Source: Mucilaginibacter sp. (lineage in GTDB: Bacteria; Bacteroidota; Bacteroidia; Sphingobacteriales; Sphingobacteriaceae). From it: a stretch of DNA of 64,000 bases. The notes under the pieces are model-generated. The model ran no database searches. It worked only from the letters and a program-made list of their open reading frames with translations, and was not told the origin of the DNA. Location: positions 62,001 to 126,000 of the forward strand of contig NZ_JAQBOF010000002.1 of NCBI RefSeq assembly GCF_028288185.1. The letters are read 5' to 3'. The position numbers and the translations under genes are program-made. Each line of letters starts with the position of its first letter. Position 1 is the first letter of the stretch. Shown in pieces: positions 34,591 through 44,030 of the stretch.

Positions 34591-34629
34591 CGCGATTGTT
34601 GGTATATTAGCAATTATCGATCATAGCTG

Positions 34630-35097
34630 ATGAAAAACTTATACGCATTTGCATTCCTTATAGTAATTAGCGCTAGCCTATCTGCACAGAGCCGTAAAAA
34701 ACTGTCATTAACAGACTGGATAAAACAACATGGTTATATTGCATTAACCGACACTGACAATTTGCCCAAAAGCATGATGCCTTATTATGCTGCCATAAAA
34801 GACGCTGTTAATAATCCTCAGACGCGAATTAAGAATTTTCCAAATTTTTCTGCTTCATACACAAATGCAACATTCTGGTCTTTAATTAATAATAAAACTT
34901 TTCTCCGTCTTACGATCTTTCCTATTGAAGGATTAAAAAAAATGAAAAATGAGGAAGACAATCAGGCAAAGCCCAAATACGATCCCAAAATTAAAATGTA
35001 TTTAAACACTGATGTGTGCTCTTTGGGCAGTGTAGGAGAGGTGATATTAAGGCTGTATAAAGCAACTAACAAGATCACTTTTAGCGAAACTGAATAA
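34630..35097 (+). CDS. Small secreted protein of unknown function
   Basis: A 155-residue protein with a signal peptide ending SLSAQ. No family is recognised. The mature part contains LTDWIKQHGYIALTD, and is mixed alpha/beta in composition. It lies between the sigma-54 regulator (39 bases before) and the kinase, so it may be a periplasmic partner of the kinase sensor domain. This is inference from position only. Confidence 0.65.
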   Translation: MKNLYAFAFLIVISASLSAQSRKKLSLTDWIKQHGYIALTDTDNLPKSMMPYYAAIKDAVNNPQTRIKNFPNFSASYTNATFWSLINNKTFLRLTIFPIEGLKKMKNEEDNQAKPKYDPKIKMYLNTDVCSLGSVGEVILRLYKATNKITFSETE

Positions 35098-35257
35098 CCA
35101 ATTTATTCGGATTATTATAATCCCATTTTGATAATACCATATCAAAATGATAGGGTAGCGTAATTATACTTATTATTCCATCAAAATACAACTAACTGTA
35201 TATCATTATATATCCAACATTTTTTATTAATGGCATTTGTTTGGCAATAGCGCCACT

Positions 35258-36499
35258 ATGCGTTTAAAAAACAAACTCCGTTTTGGCATTGGCTTTTTGT
35301 TCCTGATGGCTTTGATAAGTTCGGGCCTGGCAGATTATTACTTAAACCGCCTTTCATCCGATTCTAAACTTATTCTTAAAAATAACTACCGCTCTATTAC
35401 CTATAGTAAAAATATTGGTGAGGCTTTAGATGATGGCAAGACAAATTCGTCAGCCAATCAACAAATTATAGAGACCAATCTAACACAAGAGGAACATAAT
35501 ATCACCGAACCTGGTGAAGCTAAACTAGCCGCCACGCTTAGGGCAAACTTTGAATTATATAAGCTTGCTCCCGGCAATATTCTATATAAAAACAACATCA
35601 GGGCAGCAGTTTATGCTATCATGCAGTTAAACATGACTGCCATCCAGCATAAAAGTGATACAGCAAGCAAAACTGCCGATGATGCGGTAATCATAGTATC
35701 GTTAATGGGGTCGCTTTGTTTTTTGATCGCTTTTAGCTTTTGGGTTAATTTTCCAAGTTATATAGCCAATCCTGTAACAAAAAATATAGATAATCTTAAA
35801 CAGGCCAGTGATAATAAAACTACGTTCATCGCCACCGTATCGCACGAGTTGAAGACGCCCATATCATCCATGAAAATGGGTATTAAGTTATTACAGGATG
35901 AACGTGTCGGTACCATGAATACCGAGCAGCAACAGATATTGGAAAATATTGAAGACGATGCCAAACGCTTATTACAAATAACCGGCGAGCTATTAAACGC
36001 CGCGCAAGCCGAAACGGGTAATATCCAACTTAACTTCGGCAGCGCGCACCCAACCAACATCGTTAATTATGCGGTGAAGTCTATCAAATCACTGGCCGAT
36101 CAGAAAGAAATAACCATAGCCATTAATTGTCCGGAAACACTACCCAACGTTATGGCCGACCTGGACAAAACTACCTGGGTACTCATCAACCTTTTATCAA
36201 ACGCTATAAAATACAGTCCGGTTAAATCAACGATTGATCTTTCCATACAAACCAAAGGAAAGAACGTAATTGAGTTTGCCGTAAAAGATGCTGGCCGTGG
36301 TATTGATGCCATGTACCTGTCGCGCATATTCGAACGCTACTTTAAAGTACCCGATGCCGATCCCGAAAAAACAGGCACTGGCCTTGGCCTGGCAATAGCT
36401 AAAGATTTTATTGAAGCACAAGGCGGCGCCATCGGCGTTTCAAGTCAGCCAGGCATTGGGAGCCGGTTTCACTTTACACTGATTGTAAATAACGCCTAA
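35258..36499 (+). CDS. Sensor histidine kinase, short form
   Basis: A 413-residue membrane kinase from the ATG at 35258; a TTG at 35237 is in frame but unneeded. TM1 is about residues 8-25, TM2 about 143-164, with a periplasmic sensor between. The DHp box has His196 (ATVSHELKTP), and the ATPase domain has NLLSNAIKYSP, KDAGRGID and GTGLGLAIAKDF. After TM2, FPSYIANPV begins as in longer Bacteroidota relatives but the HAMP and PAS parts they carry are absent. It is 50 bases upstream of kup and follows a sigma-54 regulator, its probable partner. Confidence 0.88.
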   Translation: MRLKNKLRFGIGFLFLMALISSGLADYYLNRLSSDSKLILKNNYRSITYSKNIGEALDDGKTNSSANQQIIETNLTQEEHNITEPGEAKLAATLRANFELYKLAPGNILYKNNIRAAVYAIMQLNMTAIQHKSDTASKTADDAVIIVSLMGSLCFLIAFSFWVNFPSYIANPVTKNIDNLKQASDNKTTFIATVSHELKTPISSMKMGIKLLQDERVGTMNTEQQQILENIEDDAKRLLQITGELLNAAQAETGNIQLNFGSAHPTNIVNYAVKSIKSLADQKEITIAINCPETLPNVMADLDKTTWVLINLLSNAIKYSPVKSTIDLSIQTKGKNVIEFAVKDAGRGIDAMYLSRIFERYFKVPDADPEKTGTGLGLAIAKDFIEAQGGAIGVSSQPGIGSRFHFTLIVNNA

Positions 36500-36548
36500 C
36501 GGTTGTTAGCTAAAACATTTAATCACTTATCATCACACATAAACAATA

Positions 36549-38549
36549 ATGACTTCTCATCTTAAAACTGTCTCGGCAGCAGGCGTACTAATAACCCTCG
36601 GAATTATTTTTGGCGATATAGGCACATCGCCCCTATATGTTTTTCAAACCTTGTTAATAGAGGGCGGCAAAGTAAACCCGGCGTTGGTGCTGGGTTCACT
36701 TTCCTGCATATTCTGGACCCTTACCCTGCAAACTACCTTTAAATACATTTTCATTACCCTACAAGCCGACAATAAAGGCGAGGGTGGTATATTTTCTTTA
36801 TACGCTCTTGTACGCCGCTACGGTAAATGGCTGGCCATACCGGCCATAATTGGTGCGGGCACTTTATTGGCTGATGGTATTATTACACCACCGGTATCAG
36901 TTACATCAGCAATTGAGGGTTTGAGCAACGTACCTTCGTTGGCATCATCGTTCATACCGGGCAGTTGGCTTATTATGGGTATTGTTACCGGTATTATGCT
37001 GTTGCTGTTCTTCTTTCAGCAATTCGGCACTAAGGTTGTTGGCATTTCATTCGGGCCCGTTATGCTGGTTTGGTTTTTAACCATAGGTGTATTAGGCGCT
37101 TTACAGGTGGCACATGATCCGGGCATATTTAAAGCTATTAATCCTTATTATGGCGCGCGTTTATTAATGGACCATCCCAAAGGGTTTTGGTTATTAGGCG
37201 CAGTATTTTTATGTACAACGGGTGCCGAAGCGCTATACTCTGATCTTGGCCATTGCGGACGCAAAAACATACAAGTTAGCTGGATATTTGTTAAAACAGC
37301 ATTACTATTAAACTATTTTGGACAAGGAGCATGGGTTTTACAGCAGCCGGCAAACACAAATTTTAGCTTACTAAACCCATTCTATCAAATTGTGCCTTAT
37401 CAGCATTTACTAATGGTACCATGTGTGGCTTTAGCAACATTGGCTACTATTATTGCCAGCCAGGCTTTAATAAGCGGTTCGTTTACGCTGATAAGCGAAG
37501 CCGTTAGTATGAACTTTTGGCCACGTATCACCATCAAATACCCGTCAAATATTCGCGGGCAAATTTATATACCCAGCATAAACTGGATATTATGCTTTGG
37601 ATGTATAGCGGTAACCCTGTATTTCCGCACGGTTGAGCACATGACAGCCGCTTACGGCTTTTCTATCACCATAGCCATGCTCATGACTACTATTTTAATG
37701 TATTACTTTATGCGTTATGTAAAGCATTGGCCGGTATGGTTAGTTACCATAATTTTATGCGTGTTTTTAACGGTCGAGTTTAGCTTTTTTGTAGTAAACG
37801 CGGTAAAAATTGTTAAAAGATTGTTCTTCCTGGTGTTTGAGTTTGGGTTGATCTTTACCATGTACATTTGGTATAAGGCCCGCAAAATAAATAACCGGTT
37901 CTTAAACTTTGTCGACCTTAAAACTCAAATACCGTTGCTTAACGCATTACGCGCCGATCAATCTGTTGCCAAATATGCCGGCCAGCTTATTTATTTAACC
38001 AAAGCCAACAATAGCAGGCAGATAGAAGAAAAGATCATCTACTCCATAATGAGCCGAAGCCCAAAACGCGCCGACACCTACTGGTTTATCCATATTGATA
38101 CTACTGATGAACCCTATACCATGGAGTACAGCGTGGATCAGGTTGAAAAGGGAAAGATAATTAGAGTAGATTTTAGATTGGGCTTTAGGATACAACCACG
38201 GGTTAACGTGCTGTTTAGAAAAGTAATTGAAGATATGTTGAATCGAAAAGAATTAGACATCATCAGCAAGTATGAATCATTAAATAAATTTAAAGTTGTG
38301 TCTGACTTTAGGTTTGTGATATTAGAGAAATTCCTGTCATACAATAACGTATTTAGCGTTGCCGAAGGCTTTATATTAAATAGTTATTTCAGCATTAAAA
38401 AACTGGCACAATCAGATGCCAAGACCTTTGGCCTGGATACCAGCGAAACACATGTTGAAAAAATACCGCTGGTAGTAAATCCGGTAACTCATTTTAAACT
38501 CAAACGTATAGATCCGTTTAGCGGCGAGGCCATTCCTGAACTGGCATAA
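36549..38549 (+). CDS. kup: KUP-family potassium uptake protein
   Basis: A 666-residue inner-membrane transporter for proton-coupled K+ uptake. The hallmark GIIFGDIGTSPLYVFQTLL opens the first helix, and about twelve transmembrane helices are followed by a soluble C-terminal part (from about residue 455). LKYIF.TLQADNKGEGGIFSLYAL fits the second conserved region. It is the last gene of the regulator-kinase cluster. Confidence 0.95.
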   Translation: MTSHLKTVSAAGVLITLGIIFGDIGTSPLYVFQTLLIEGGKVNPALVLGSLSCIFWTLTLQTTFKYIFITLQADNKGEGGIFSLYALVRRYGKWLAIPAIIGAGTLLADGIITPPVSVTSAIEGLSNVPSLASSFIPGSWLIMGIVTGIMLLLFFFQQFGTKVVGISFGPVMLVWFLTIGVLGALQVAHDPGIFKAINPYYGARLLMDHPKGFWLLGAVFLCTTGAEALYSDLGHCGRKNIQVSWIFVKTALLLNYFGQGAWVLQQPANTNFSLLNPFYQIVPYQHLLMVPCVALATLATIIASQALISGSFTLISEAVSMNFWPRITIKYPSNIRGQIYIPSINWILCFGCIAVTLYFRTVEHMTAAYGFSITIAMLMTTILMYYFMRYVKHWPVWLVTIILCVFLTVEFSFFVVNAVKIVKRLFFLVFEFGLIFTMYIWYKARKINNRFLNFVDLKTQIPLLNALRADQSVAKYAGQLIYLTKANNSRQIEEKIIYSIMSRSPKRADTYWFIHIDTTDEPYTMEYSVDQVEKGKIIRVDFRLGFRIQPRVNVLFRKVIEDMLNRKELDIISKYESLNKFKVVSDFRFVILEKFLSYNNVFSVAEGFILNSYFSIKKLAQSDAKTFGLDTSETHVEKIPLVVNPVTHFKLKRIDPFSGEAIPELA

Positions 38550-38554
38550 TAATT

Positions 38555-38590
38555 AAATAAGCATACGGCACATACCGTATGCTTATTTTT
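38555..38590. terminator. Bidirectional terminator shared by kup and ydcF-like gene
   Basis: Perfect 14-base arms AAATAAGCATACGG / CCGTATGCTTATTT around CACATA, followed by T residues. It follows the kup stop by five bases, and the opposite-strand ydcF-like gene's stop codon lies within its right arm. A single structure thus ends two convergent transcripts. Confidence 0.8.
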
Positions 38591-39332
38591 TAAAATAGTT
38601 AACTACATAGCCTACTACTTCTTTGGTATAATATTCCCAATTAGATAAAGTATTTGCTTCGGGTAAAAAGTTATTTAGCGCAAAGTTTACCTCAGATCCA
38701 AGATAATTACTTGGATAAGGAACTACATTTATACCTGCCTTTTTAAATATCATTAACGATCTACGCATGTGGAATGCCGAGGTTACCAATAAATAAGGTG
38801 GGGGCAAATGAGATTTTTCTAACAGTGTTTTAGAAAACTGTGCATTCTCTATGGTGTTTTTAGAGTTGCTTTCAATCAAAATCAAACTATCTGGAATATT
38901 GAATTGGGTTAATTGCGTTTTAACCCAGTCAGCTTCTCTAAACCCACCCGGTAGCAATGAGCCGTTTCCACCACTTATTAATATATGCGATGCTTGTTTA
39001 GTATCCATTAATTTAACCCCCTGTATAAACCTGTCGGCAGCCGAATTAAAATACCCACCAGCGAACTTACCACTCGAAGAAAACCCGCCCAATACTATTA
39101 CGCAGCTATATTTTTTACTGTCGTTAGCAGGGTACGGTTCTATATCCCATGCTTTTTCAAAGGCTTTTAGAAAAAAGGGGGTAGTAAATAAATAACAAAC
39201 AATTATAGCAGCCAGTAAAAATTTCTTTTTCCTTTTAGGATTTTTACTAATTAGCGCTATAACTAGTAAAGCTATTATCCAGTAAAGTGGCAGCAATATA
39301 AATAGCAGGATTTTTGAAATTATAAAATACAT
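38583..39332 (-). CDS. YdcF/SanA family membrane protein (DUF218)
   Basis: A 249-residue protein from ATG at 39332 (MYFIISKILLF); an earlier in-frame ATG adds 24 Asn/Lys-rich residues unlike the family. Two hydrophobic helices (about 5-26 and 38-55) anchor it. The DUF218 core follows, with CVIVLGGF, LISGGNGS, SNSKNTIENAQFS and VTSAFHMRRSLMIFKKAG. The family is linked to envelope integrity; a chemical activity is not settled. Confidence 0.83.
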   Translation of the reverse strand: MYFIISKILLFILLPLYWIIALLVIALISKNPKRKKKFLLAAIIVCYLFTTPFFLKAFEKAWDIEPYPANDSKKYSCVIVLGGFSSSGKFAGGYFNSAADRFIQGVKLMDTKQASHILISGGNGSLLPGGFREADWVKTQLTQFNIPDSLILIESNSKNTIENAQFSKTLLEKSHLPPPYLLVTSAFHMRRSLMIFKKAGINVVPYPSNYLGSEVNFALNNFLPEANTLSNWEYYTKEVVGYVVNYFKK

Positions 39333-39549
39333 AACGTTTAAATTACTGCTAAGATATTTATTTAATCTGTTGTTTTTTTTATTCCAATAAAACCGGATGA
39401 ACAAAATACACGTATATACAAGTAGTAAACTTTTGATACATTTGTTAGTATCCTAAAAGTCCCTACAAAAAATGTCGATAATTAATGAGTCACCGCTCCG
39501 TTAAAAACTGTTTATTTACAATTGCTATTAAATATATTTCATTAAAATA

Positions 39550-40140
39550 ATGCAAATACAGGAATATATAAACAGCGGCATTTTAGAACAATATTGCCTT
39601 GGTTTACTCACTCCGAGCGAACAGGAAGCAGTGTTGGCCATGAGCGCTTTATATCCTGAAGTTAAAAAAGACCTGGAAGAGATTGAATTGGCTATGCAAC
39701 GCCTTGCGTTAAATAATGCCATCACACCTAAAGCCGAACTAAAGCAGCAAATAGCAAATCTAATTACGACCAACGACCAGGCTATTACACTAGATAATCT
39801 GCCAGCTATAAGCAAATACTCCAACTACCAAACCTGGTTGCAAGCTATTGAGCATTTGATACCTAATGAATCTATTGGCGATTTTTTTGCATATCCGTTG
39901 CGCCACAATGATAATATCGAGCAAACATTAATAGTTACCCAAGTAGATGTCCCGGAAGAATCACATAGCGATATTATGGAAAGCTTTCTTATACTGAAGG
40001 GCCAATGCGTTTGTACCATAGGGCAGCATACCTACACCTTAAGCGCAGGTGATTTACTGGAGATACCTTTATATACTGAACATAATGTTAAGCTATTAAC
40101 TCCGCAGGTAATTGCCATTTTACAACATCAGTTGATCTAG
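39550..40140 (+). CDS. ChrR-like protein: anti-sigma-type helix bundle plus cupin
   Basis: A 196-residue cytoplasmic protein. Residues 1-75 read like the helical N-terminus of Bacteroidota anti-sigma factors (YINSGILEQYCLGLLTPSE). Residues 100-196 are a cupin barrel (ESHSDIMESFLILKGQCVCTIG, YTLSAGDLLEIPLYTEHNV). This is the ChrR layout, but without the H-x3-C-x2-C zinc ligands of ChrR, and no sigma factor gene is adjacent. The cupin metal ligands are also poorly kept: only His residues near 127 and 181 are obvious. Confidence 0.7.
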   Translation: MQIQEYINSGILEQYCLGLLTPSEQEAVLAMSALYPEVKKDLEEIELAMQRLALNNAITPKAELKQQIANLITTNDQAITLDNLPAISKYSNYQTWLQAIEHLIPNESIGDFFAYPLRHNDNIEQTLIVTQVDVPEESHSDIMESFLILKGQCVCTIGQHTYTLSAGDLLEIPLYTEHNVKLLTPQVIAILQHQLI

Positions 40141-40284
40141 TCAGTATTATTAACGCTTCCCTTGCTGTTATTAATAATTGACAATCGCCTTTTCTTAATT
40201 ATCTTCGTTAAATACAGATTTATAAACCGGGTAATGTAATCCTCGGTTTATTGCTAACCAATTATAATTTCTTATTTAAATATT

Positions 40285-41583
40285 ATGGATAAATCATTAT
40301 TGTGTTGCTTCATTTTGGTATGCTTATTAAAATTAAATAGTAACGCCCAGGCAAATGTTGACAAAACTATTGCACAGTCTATTCTAACCAATAAAAACTT
40401 CGACTCGGTACAGGTAACAGGTATTAAACTGCTTAGTGGCTTTTCGGCAGGTAACTCTTATAACGAAGTTTGGATACGCGATTTTAACACCTTTATTAAA
40501 GGGTCGCTTAAAGCACATCCAAAAGAAGAAGTAAAAAACATGCTGCTGATGTTTTTTAAGATACAAGGCGAGGATGGTAACATCGTAGATGGCGTGGTAG
40601 AAGAAAAAAAGGCGAATGTTAATTATAATTATCGCCACTCCGAACTGTTACCCGGCTGGGCCGCGCATAAAAACACGGTGGAGACCGACCAGGAGTCATC
40701 GTTAATACAAGCAATCAGAAAGTATATTGATGTTACCGGCGATGCATCTATATTGAATGAACAGGTGGGTGGTAAATTGGTTATCCAACGGTTAGAGGAT
40801 GCCTTAAATTATATTATGAAAGATCGTTGGTCGGCTAAATATGGTTTGGTTACCGGGGCCACTACTATTGATTGGGGCGATGTACAGCCCGAAACCGGCT
40901 GGGGCGTAGCTATCAATCAAAAAACCAAATGGGCAATTGATATTTATGATAATGCCATGTTTGCCATTGCCGTTAAAGATTTTTTATCCTTTAAACCTAG
41001 AAGCTATCAAACCGCTAAAAACTGGAATGTAGTTGCCACTAATCTAAAAGCCAATGTGCGTAAATATTTATGGCAGTCAAAAACAAATAAGTATTTACCC
41101 CATATTTATTTGGATGGAGGCCCTTTCACTAAAGATTTTAAAGAAGAGGACATTTTATATACCGGTGGATCTATCTGCGCTATTTTAGCTGGCTTCAATA
41201 CCAAAAAAGAGGTAATAGAAATTAACCGGCAGATAGTAGCAGCAGCAGCTAAAGAAAAATATGCTACTATAGGCATCACGGTATATCCGCCTTACCCAAA
41301 AGAACAATATCCTAACATGGCACCATACGTTTACCAAAACGGCGGCGACTGGACCTGGTTTGGAGGCCGTATGATAGAGGGCCTGTTAAAATATAACCTG
41401 GTTACCGAGGCTTATAACGACCTAACCCCAATGACCGACCGTGTTATTGCCAACAAAGGTTTTTTTGAATGGTATGATGTGCAAACCGGCGCTCCAAAAG
41501 GCTCTGGCAATTTTAGGGGTGAGGCTGGCGTACTTTATGATGCGATAAGGCTTTTAAAAGAATGGGCTGTGAGTCATAAATAA
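40285..41583 (+). CDS. Secreted (alpha/alpha)6 six-hairpin glycosidase-like protein
   Basis: A 432-residue exported protein (signal peptide MDKSLLCCFILVCLLKLNSNAQ). Repeated helix-hairpin units with conserved aromatic and acidic clusters (YNEVWIRDFNTFIKG, VETDQESSLIQAI, GATTIDWGDVQP, QNGGDWTWFGGRMIEGL) fit an inverting six-hairpin glycosidase. The acidic residues in these motifs are candidate catalytic groups. I cannot assign a GH family or substrate by eye. Confidence 0.72.
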   Translation: MDKSLLCCFILVCLLKLNSNAQANVDKTIAQSILTNKNFDSVQVTGIKLLSGFSAGNSYNEVWIRDFNTFIKGSLKAHPKEEVKNMLLMFFKIQGEDGNIVDGVVEEKKANVNYNYRHSELLPGWAAHKNTVETDQESSLIQAIRKYIDVTGDASILNEQVGGKLVIQRLEDALNYIMKDRWSAKYGLVTGATTIDWGDVQPETGWGVAINQKTKWAIDIYDNAMFAIAVKDFLSFKPRSYQTAKNWNVVATNLKANVRKYLWQSKTNKYLPHIYLDGGPFTKDFKEEDILYTGGSICAILAGFNTKKEVIEINRQIVAAAAKEKYATIGITVYPPYPKEQYPNMAPYVYQNGGDWTWFGGRMIEGLLKYNLVTEAYNDLTPMTDRVIANKGFFEWYDVQTGAPKGSGNFRGEAGVLYDAIRLLKEWAVSHK

Positions 41584-41621
41584 TACATAAATTTATACAT
41601 TGGCATCATGCTGTTAAGTAA

Positions 41622-42764
41622 ATGAAAGAGATAATTGACATCGTAACCGCTTTTGACGCAGCACATAAACAAGGCAAAAAAACCGCCTTGGCTACTGTGG
41701 TGTTAGTGGAAGGCTCGGCCTACCGCCGTGCCGGGGCACGCATGTTAATTACCGAGGATGGTCAGCTTACCGGCGCCATTAGCGGTGGCTGTTTAGAGGG
41801 CGATGCCTTACGCAAGGCGCGATTAGTGATACTACAGCAAGAACCCCTGCTGGTTACTTACGATACTACCGATGACGACGATGCCAAACTTGGCGTTGGC
41901 CTGGGCTGTAACGGCATAATCCATATATTGATCGAGCCAATATCTGATCATCCAACAAACCCCATCATTTTATTAAAGACGATATTAAACAACCGCAGGC
42001 ACGCGGTATTGGTTACTTTATTTTCTGTTGATGACAGGAAAGCGCCGCAACCCGGCACCTGTTTATGTTTAACAGAAAGTGGGCTTATTACTAACGGAAT
42101 CGACCACGCACCCTACATTGATACTTTAAAAAGTGATGCAGCAAACGTTTTAAAAACCCAGCGATCAGCAACGCATACTTATACCGACAAGGTAGCTTAC
42201 ACCGCTTTTGTTGAACATGTAAAACCTGTTATATCGCTGGTGATAATTGGTGCAGGCAATGATGCCATACCGCTTACCAAAATAGCTGCTGTTTTGGGTT
42301 GGGATATTACGGTTATTGATGGCAGGAACAATTATGCTTTGCCCGAGCGCTTCCCATCAGCTAAAAAAGTTATTGTTGCAAAGCCTGAGCAAGTACTATC
42401 ACACCTTGAATTGAACGAATGGACCGTCTTTGTGCTGATGACACATAATTACAATTATGAACTGGCATTGCTAAAAGAGTTGCTACCCTTACAATTACCC
42501 TATATTGGCATACTCGGTCCTAAAAAGAAACTACAGCGCATCCTTGCCGAACTGGAAGACCACGGCACCCAAATAACTGAAGAAAACCTGGACACCATTT
42601 ATGGACCGGTGGGGTTGGATATAGGGTCGGAAGGAGCAGAAGAAATAGCATTATCTATCGTAGCCGAGATAAAAGCGGTGCTATCTGCCCGTAAAGGGTT
42701 TTCATTAAAATACAAGCCGGTTGCTATTCATTCTACCCAACTCCAATCAGTCACCATAAAATGA
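41622..42764 (+). CDS. XdhC/CoxI family molybdenum hydroxylase accessory protein
   Basis: A 380-residue protein. The N-terminal XdhC domain has ATVVLVEGSAYRRAGARML and AISGGCLEGD; the C-terminal Rossmann domain has VIIGAGNDAIPL and IGILGPKKKLQRIL. XdhC binds molybdenum cofactor, helps install the sulfido ligand and inserts it into the apo-hydroxylase. The next gene overlaps its stop (ATGA), and the target enzyme is encoded 1.3 kb away on the opposite strand. Confidence 0.92.
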   Translation: MKEIIDIVTAFDAAHKQGKKTALATVVLVEGSAYRRAGARMLITEDGQLTGAISGGCLEGDALRKARLVILQQEPLLVTYDTTDDDDAKLGVGLGCNGIIHILIEPISDHPTNPIILLKTILNNRRHAVLVTLFSVDDRKAPQPGTCLCLTESGLITNGIDHAPYIDTLKSDAANVLKTQRSATHTYTDKVAYTAFVEHVKPVISLVIIGAGNDAIPLTKIAAVLGWDITVIDGRNNYALPERFPSAKKVIVAKPEQVLSHLELNEWTVFVLMTHNYNYELALLKELLPLQLPYIGILGPKKKLQRILAELEDHGTQITEENLDTIYGPVGLDIGSEGAEEIALSIVAEIKAVLSARKGFSLKYKPVAIHSTQLQSVTIK

Positions 42765-43342
42765 CTGCATTAATTATACTCGCGGCAGGCGAATCAAGCA
42801 GGTTGGGTTTCCCTAAACAAACCTTACTGTACAAAGGCAAAACGTTAATTGAGTTGGCTATAGAGAGCGGCCTGAAATCTAAATGCAACCCGGTCATTGT
42901 TGTACTGGGTGCAAATGCCGACAAGATTGAACCCGGCATAAAAAGCAATGATATCCAAATCATTCATAACACCGCTTGGACCCAGGGCATGGCATCGTCT
43001 ATAAGAGCGGGCATTAATTATATTAAAGACGATAATACCATAACCGGAGCCATGATCATGCTATGCGACCAGCCCTTTGTTAACCGGGCAATCATCGATA
43101 GCCTGCTATATAAACAACAAACCGGGACTAACATAGTTGCCTGCACCTATAAAGACACCTTTGGTGTACCTGCCTTATTTAAACGTGCCCTATTTACCGA
43201 ACTGCTTTTATTACAGGGCCAGGAAGGTGCAAAAAAAGTGATCAATAACCATCCTGATGATGTAGCGACCGTCCCTTTTGAAAAGGGCGGTATTGACATT
43301 GATACCGTGACCGATTATGAAGAACTGCTTAGAAACGCGTAG
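42761..43342 (+). CDS. MobA-like / MocA-like molybdenum cofactor nucleotidyltransferase
   Basis: A 193-residue NTP-transferase with the N-terminal loop ILAAGESSRLGFPKQTLLYKG and MLCDQPFV in the metal site. Genes of this type beside XdhC make the cytosine or guanine dinucleotide form of the cofactor. It overlaps the XdhC gene by four bases, so translation is likely coupled. Confidence 0.9.
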   Translation: MTALIILAAGESSRLGFPKQTLLYKGKTLIELAIESGLKSKCNPVIVVLGANADKIEPGIKSNDIQIIHNTAWTQGMASSIRAGINYIKDDNTITGAMIMLCDQPFVNRAIIDSLLYKQQTGTNIVACTYKDTFGVPALFKRALFTELLLLQGQEGAKKVINNHPDDVATVPFEKGGIDIDTVTDYEELLRNA

Positions 43343-43420
43343 TTGCCCGGACACTAATGCCAAAATTCCGTTAATAGAATATAGGGTTGAATTCTTTATG
43401 CACTGTTTGAAAGGCACGTT

Positions 43421-43969
43421 TCAATTTTTCTTTAACTGCGTAGCTACCCTTTTTATAAACAAATAATTGGCCGATCCACCAATTACAGCGCCTACTATTG
43501 GTACCAGTCGCTCGGCGGTTTTAGAGCCGAGATTTAGGAGCAGCTTTTCAGCTACTTCTTCCATAACATTTTTAGTCACCGTTACGCCTGCGTCTATTTT
43601 CAGCGAAGACGCAACAATCTTAAAGAAATCTTCAAACCGCAATTCATAGCGACCTGTTTTGTAATAATTTATGGCTAATGTAACCCTAAATTGCTGAGTT
43701 ACAAGATTGGCCATATCAAGCGGAATACCAACTAGCATGATTGCCAGTCCACCGGCACCCGCAATGGCACCGCTGCCTGCTGCTAACAGAGCGCATTGGT
43801 TAACAAATTTATTAATGCCCAACTCATCTACACCTTTTTTAATGCCAAGCTGGTCTATATGGCTGTAAATATTTTTGAATCCGCCTTTGGCCAGATTTTT
43901 AAAGCCCTGCCTAACATCGGCCTTAAATTTGTCAAGATTAAAATTAGGTAACAGTGGTATGGTGCTCAT
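43421..43969 (-). CDS. EcsC-family protein
   Basis: A 182-residue protein, started at ATG 43969 (MSTIPLLPNFNLDKF), since the upstream ATG adds 18 residues of no family character. The EcsC features are AAGSGAIAGAGGLA and the C-terminal RLVPIVGAVIGGSANYLFIK. Hydrophobic stretches suggest membrane association. Its link to the molybdenum hydroxylase genes on both sides is unexplained; it could be a bystander. Confidence 0.78.
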   Translation of the reverse strand: MSTIPLLPNFNLDKFKADVRQGFKNLAKGGFKNIYSHIDQLGIKKGVDELGINKFVNQCALLAAGSGAIAGAGGLAIMLVGIPLDMANLVTQQFRVTLAINYYKTGRYELRFEDFFKIVASSLKIDAGVTVTKNVMEEVAEKLLLNLGSKTAERLVPIVGAVIGGSANYLFIKRVATQLKKN

Positions 43970-44030
43970 GGTATAATAACGTTTATTAACCGCTGCTATT
44001 ACCATGCCATAAATATTGAGCACTTAACCT

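Noticed and set aside
39437..39444. TACATTTG as promoter of the ChrR-like gene
   Set aside because: It matches the -7 consensus but lies more than 100 bases from the start with no -33 element, and this AT-rich region gives chance matches.
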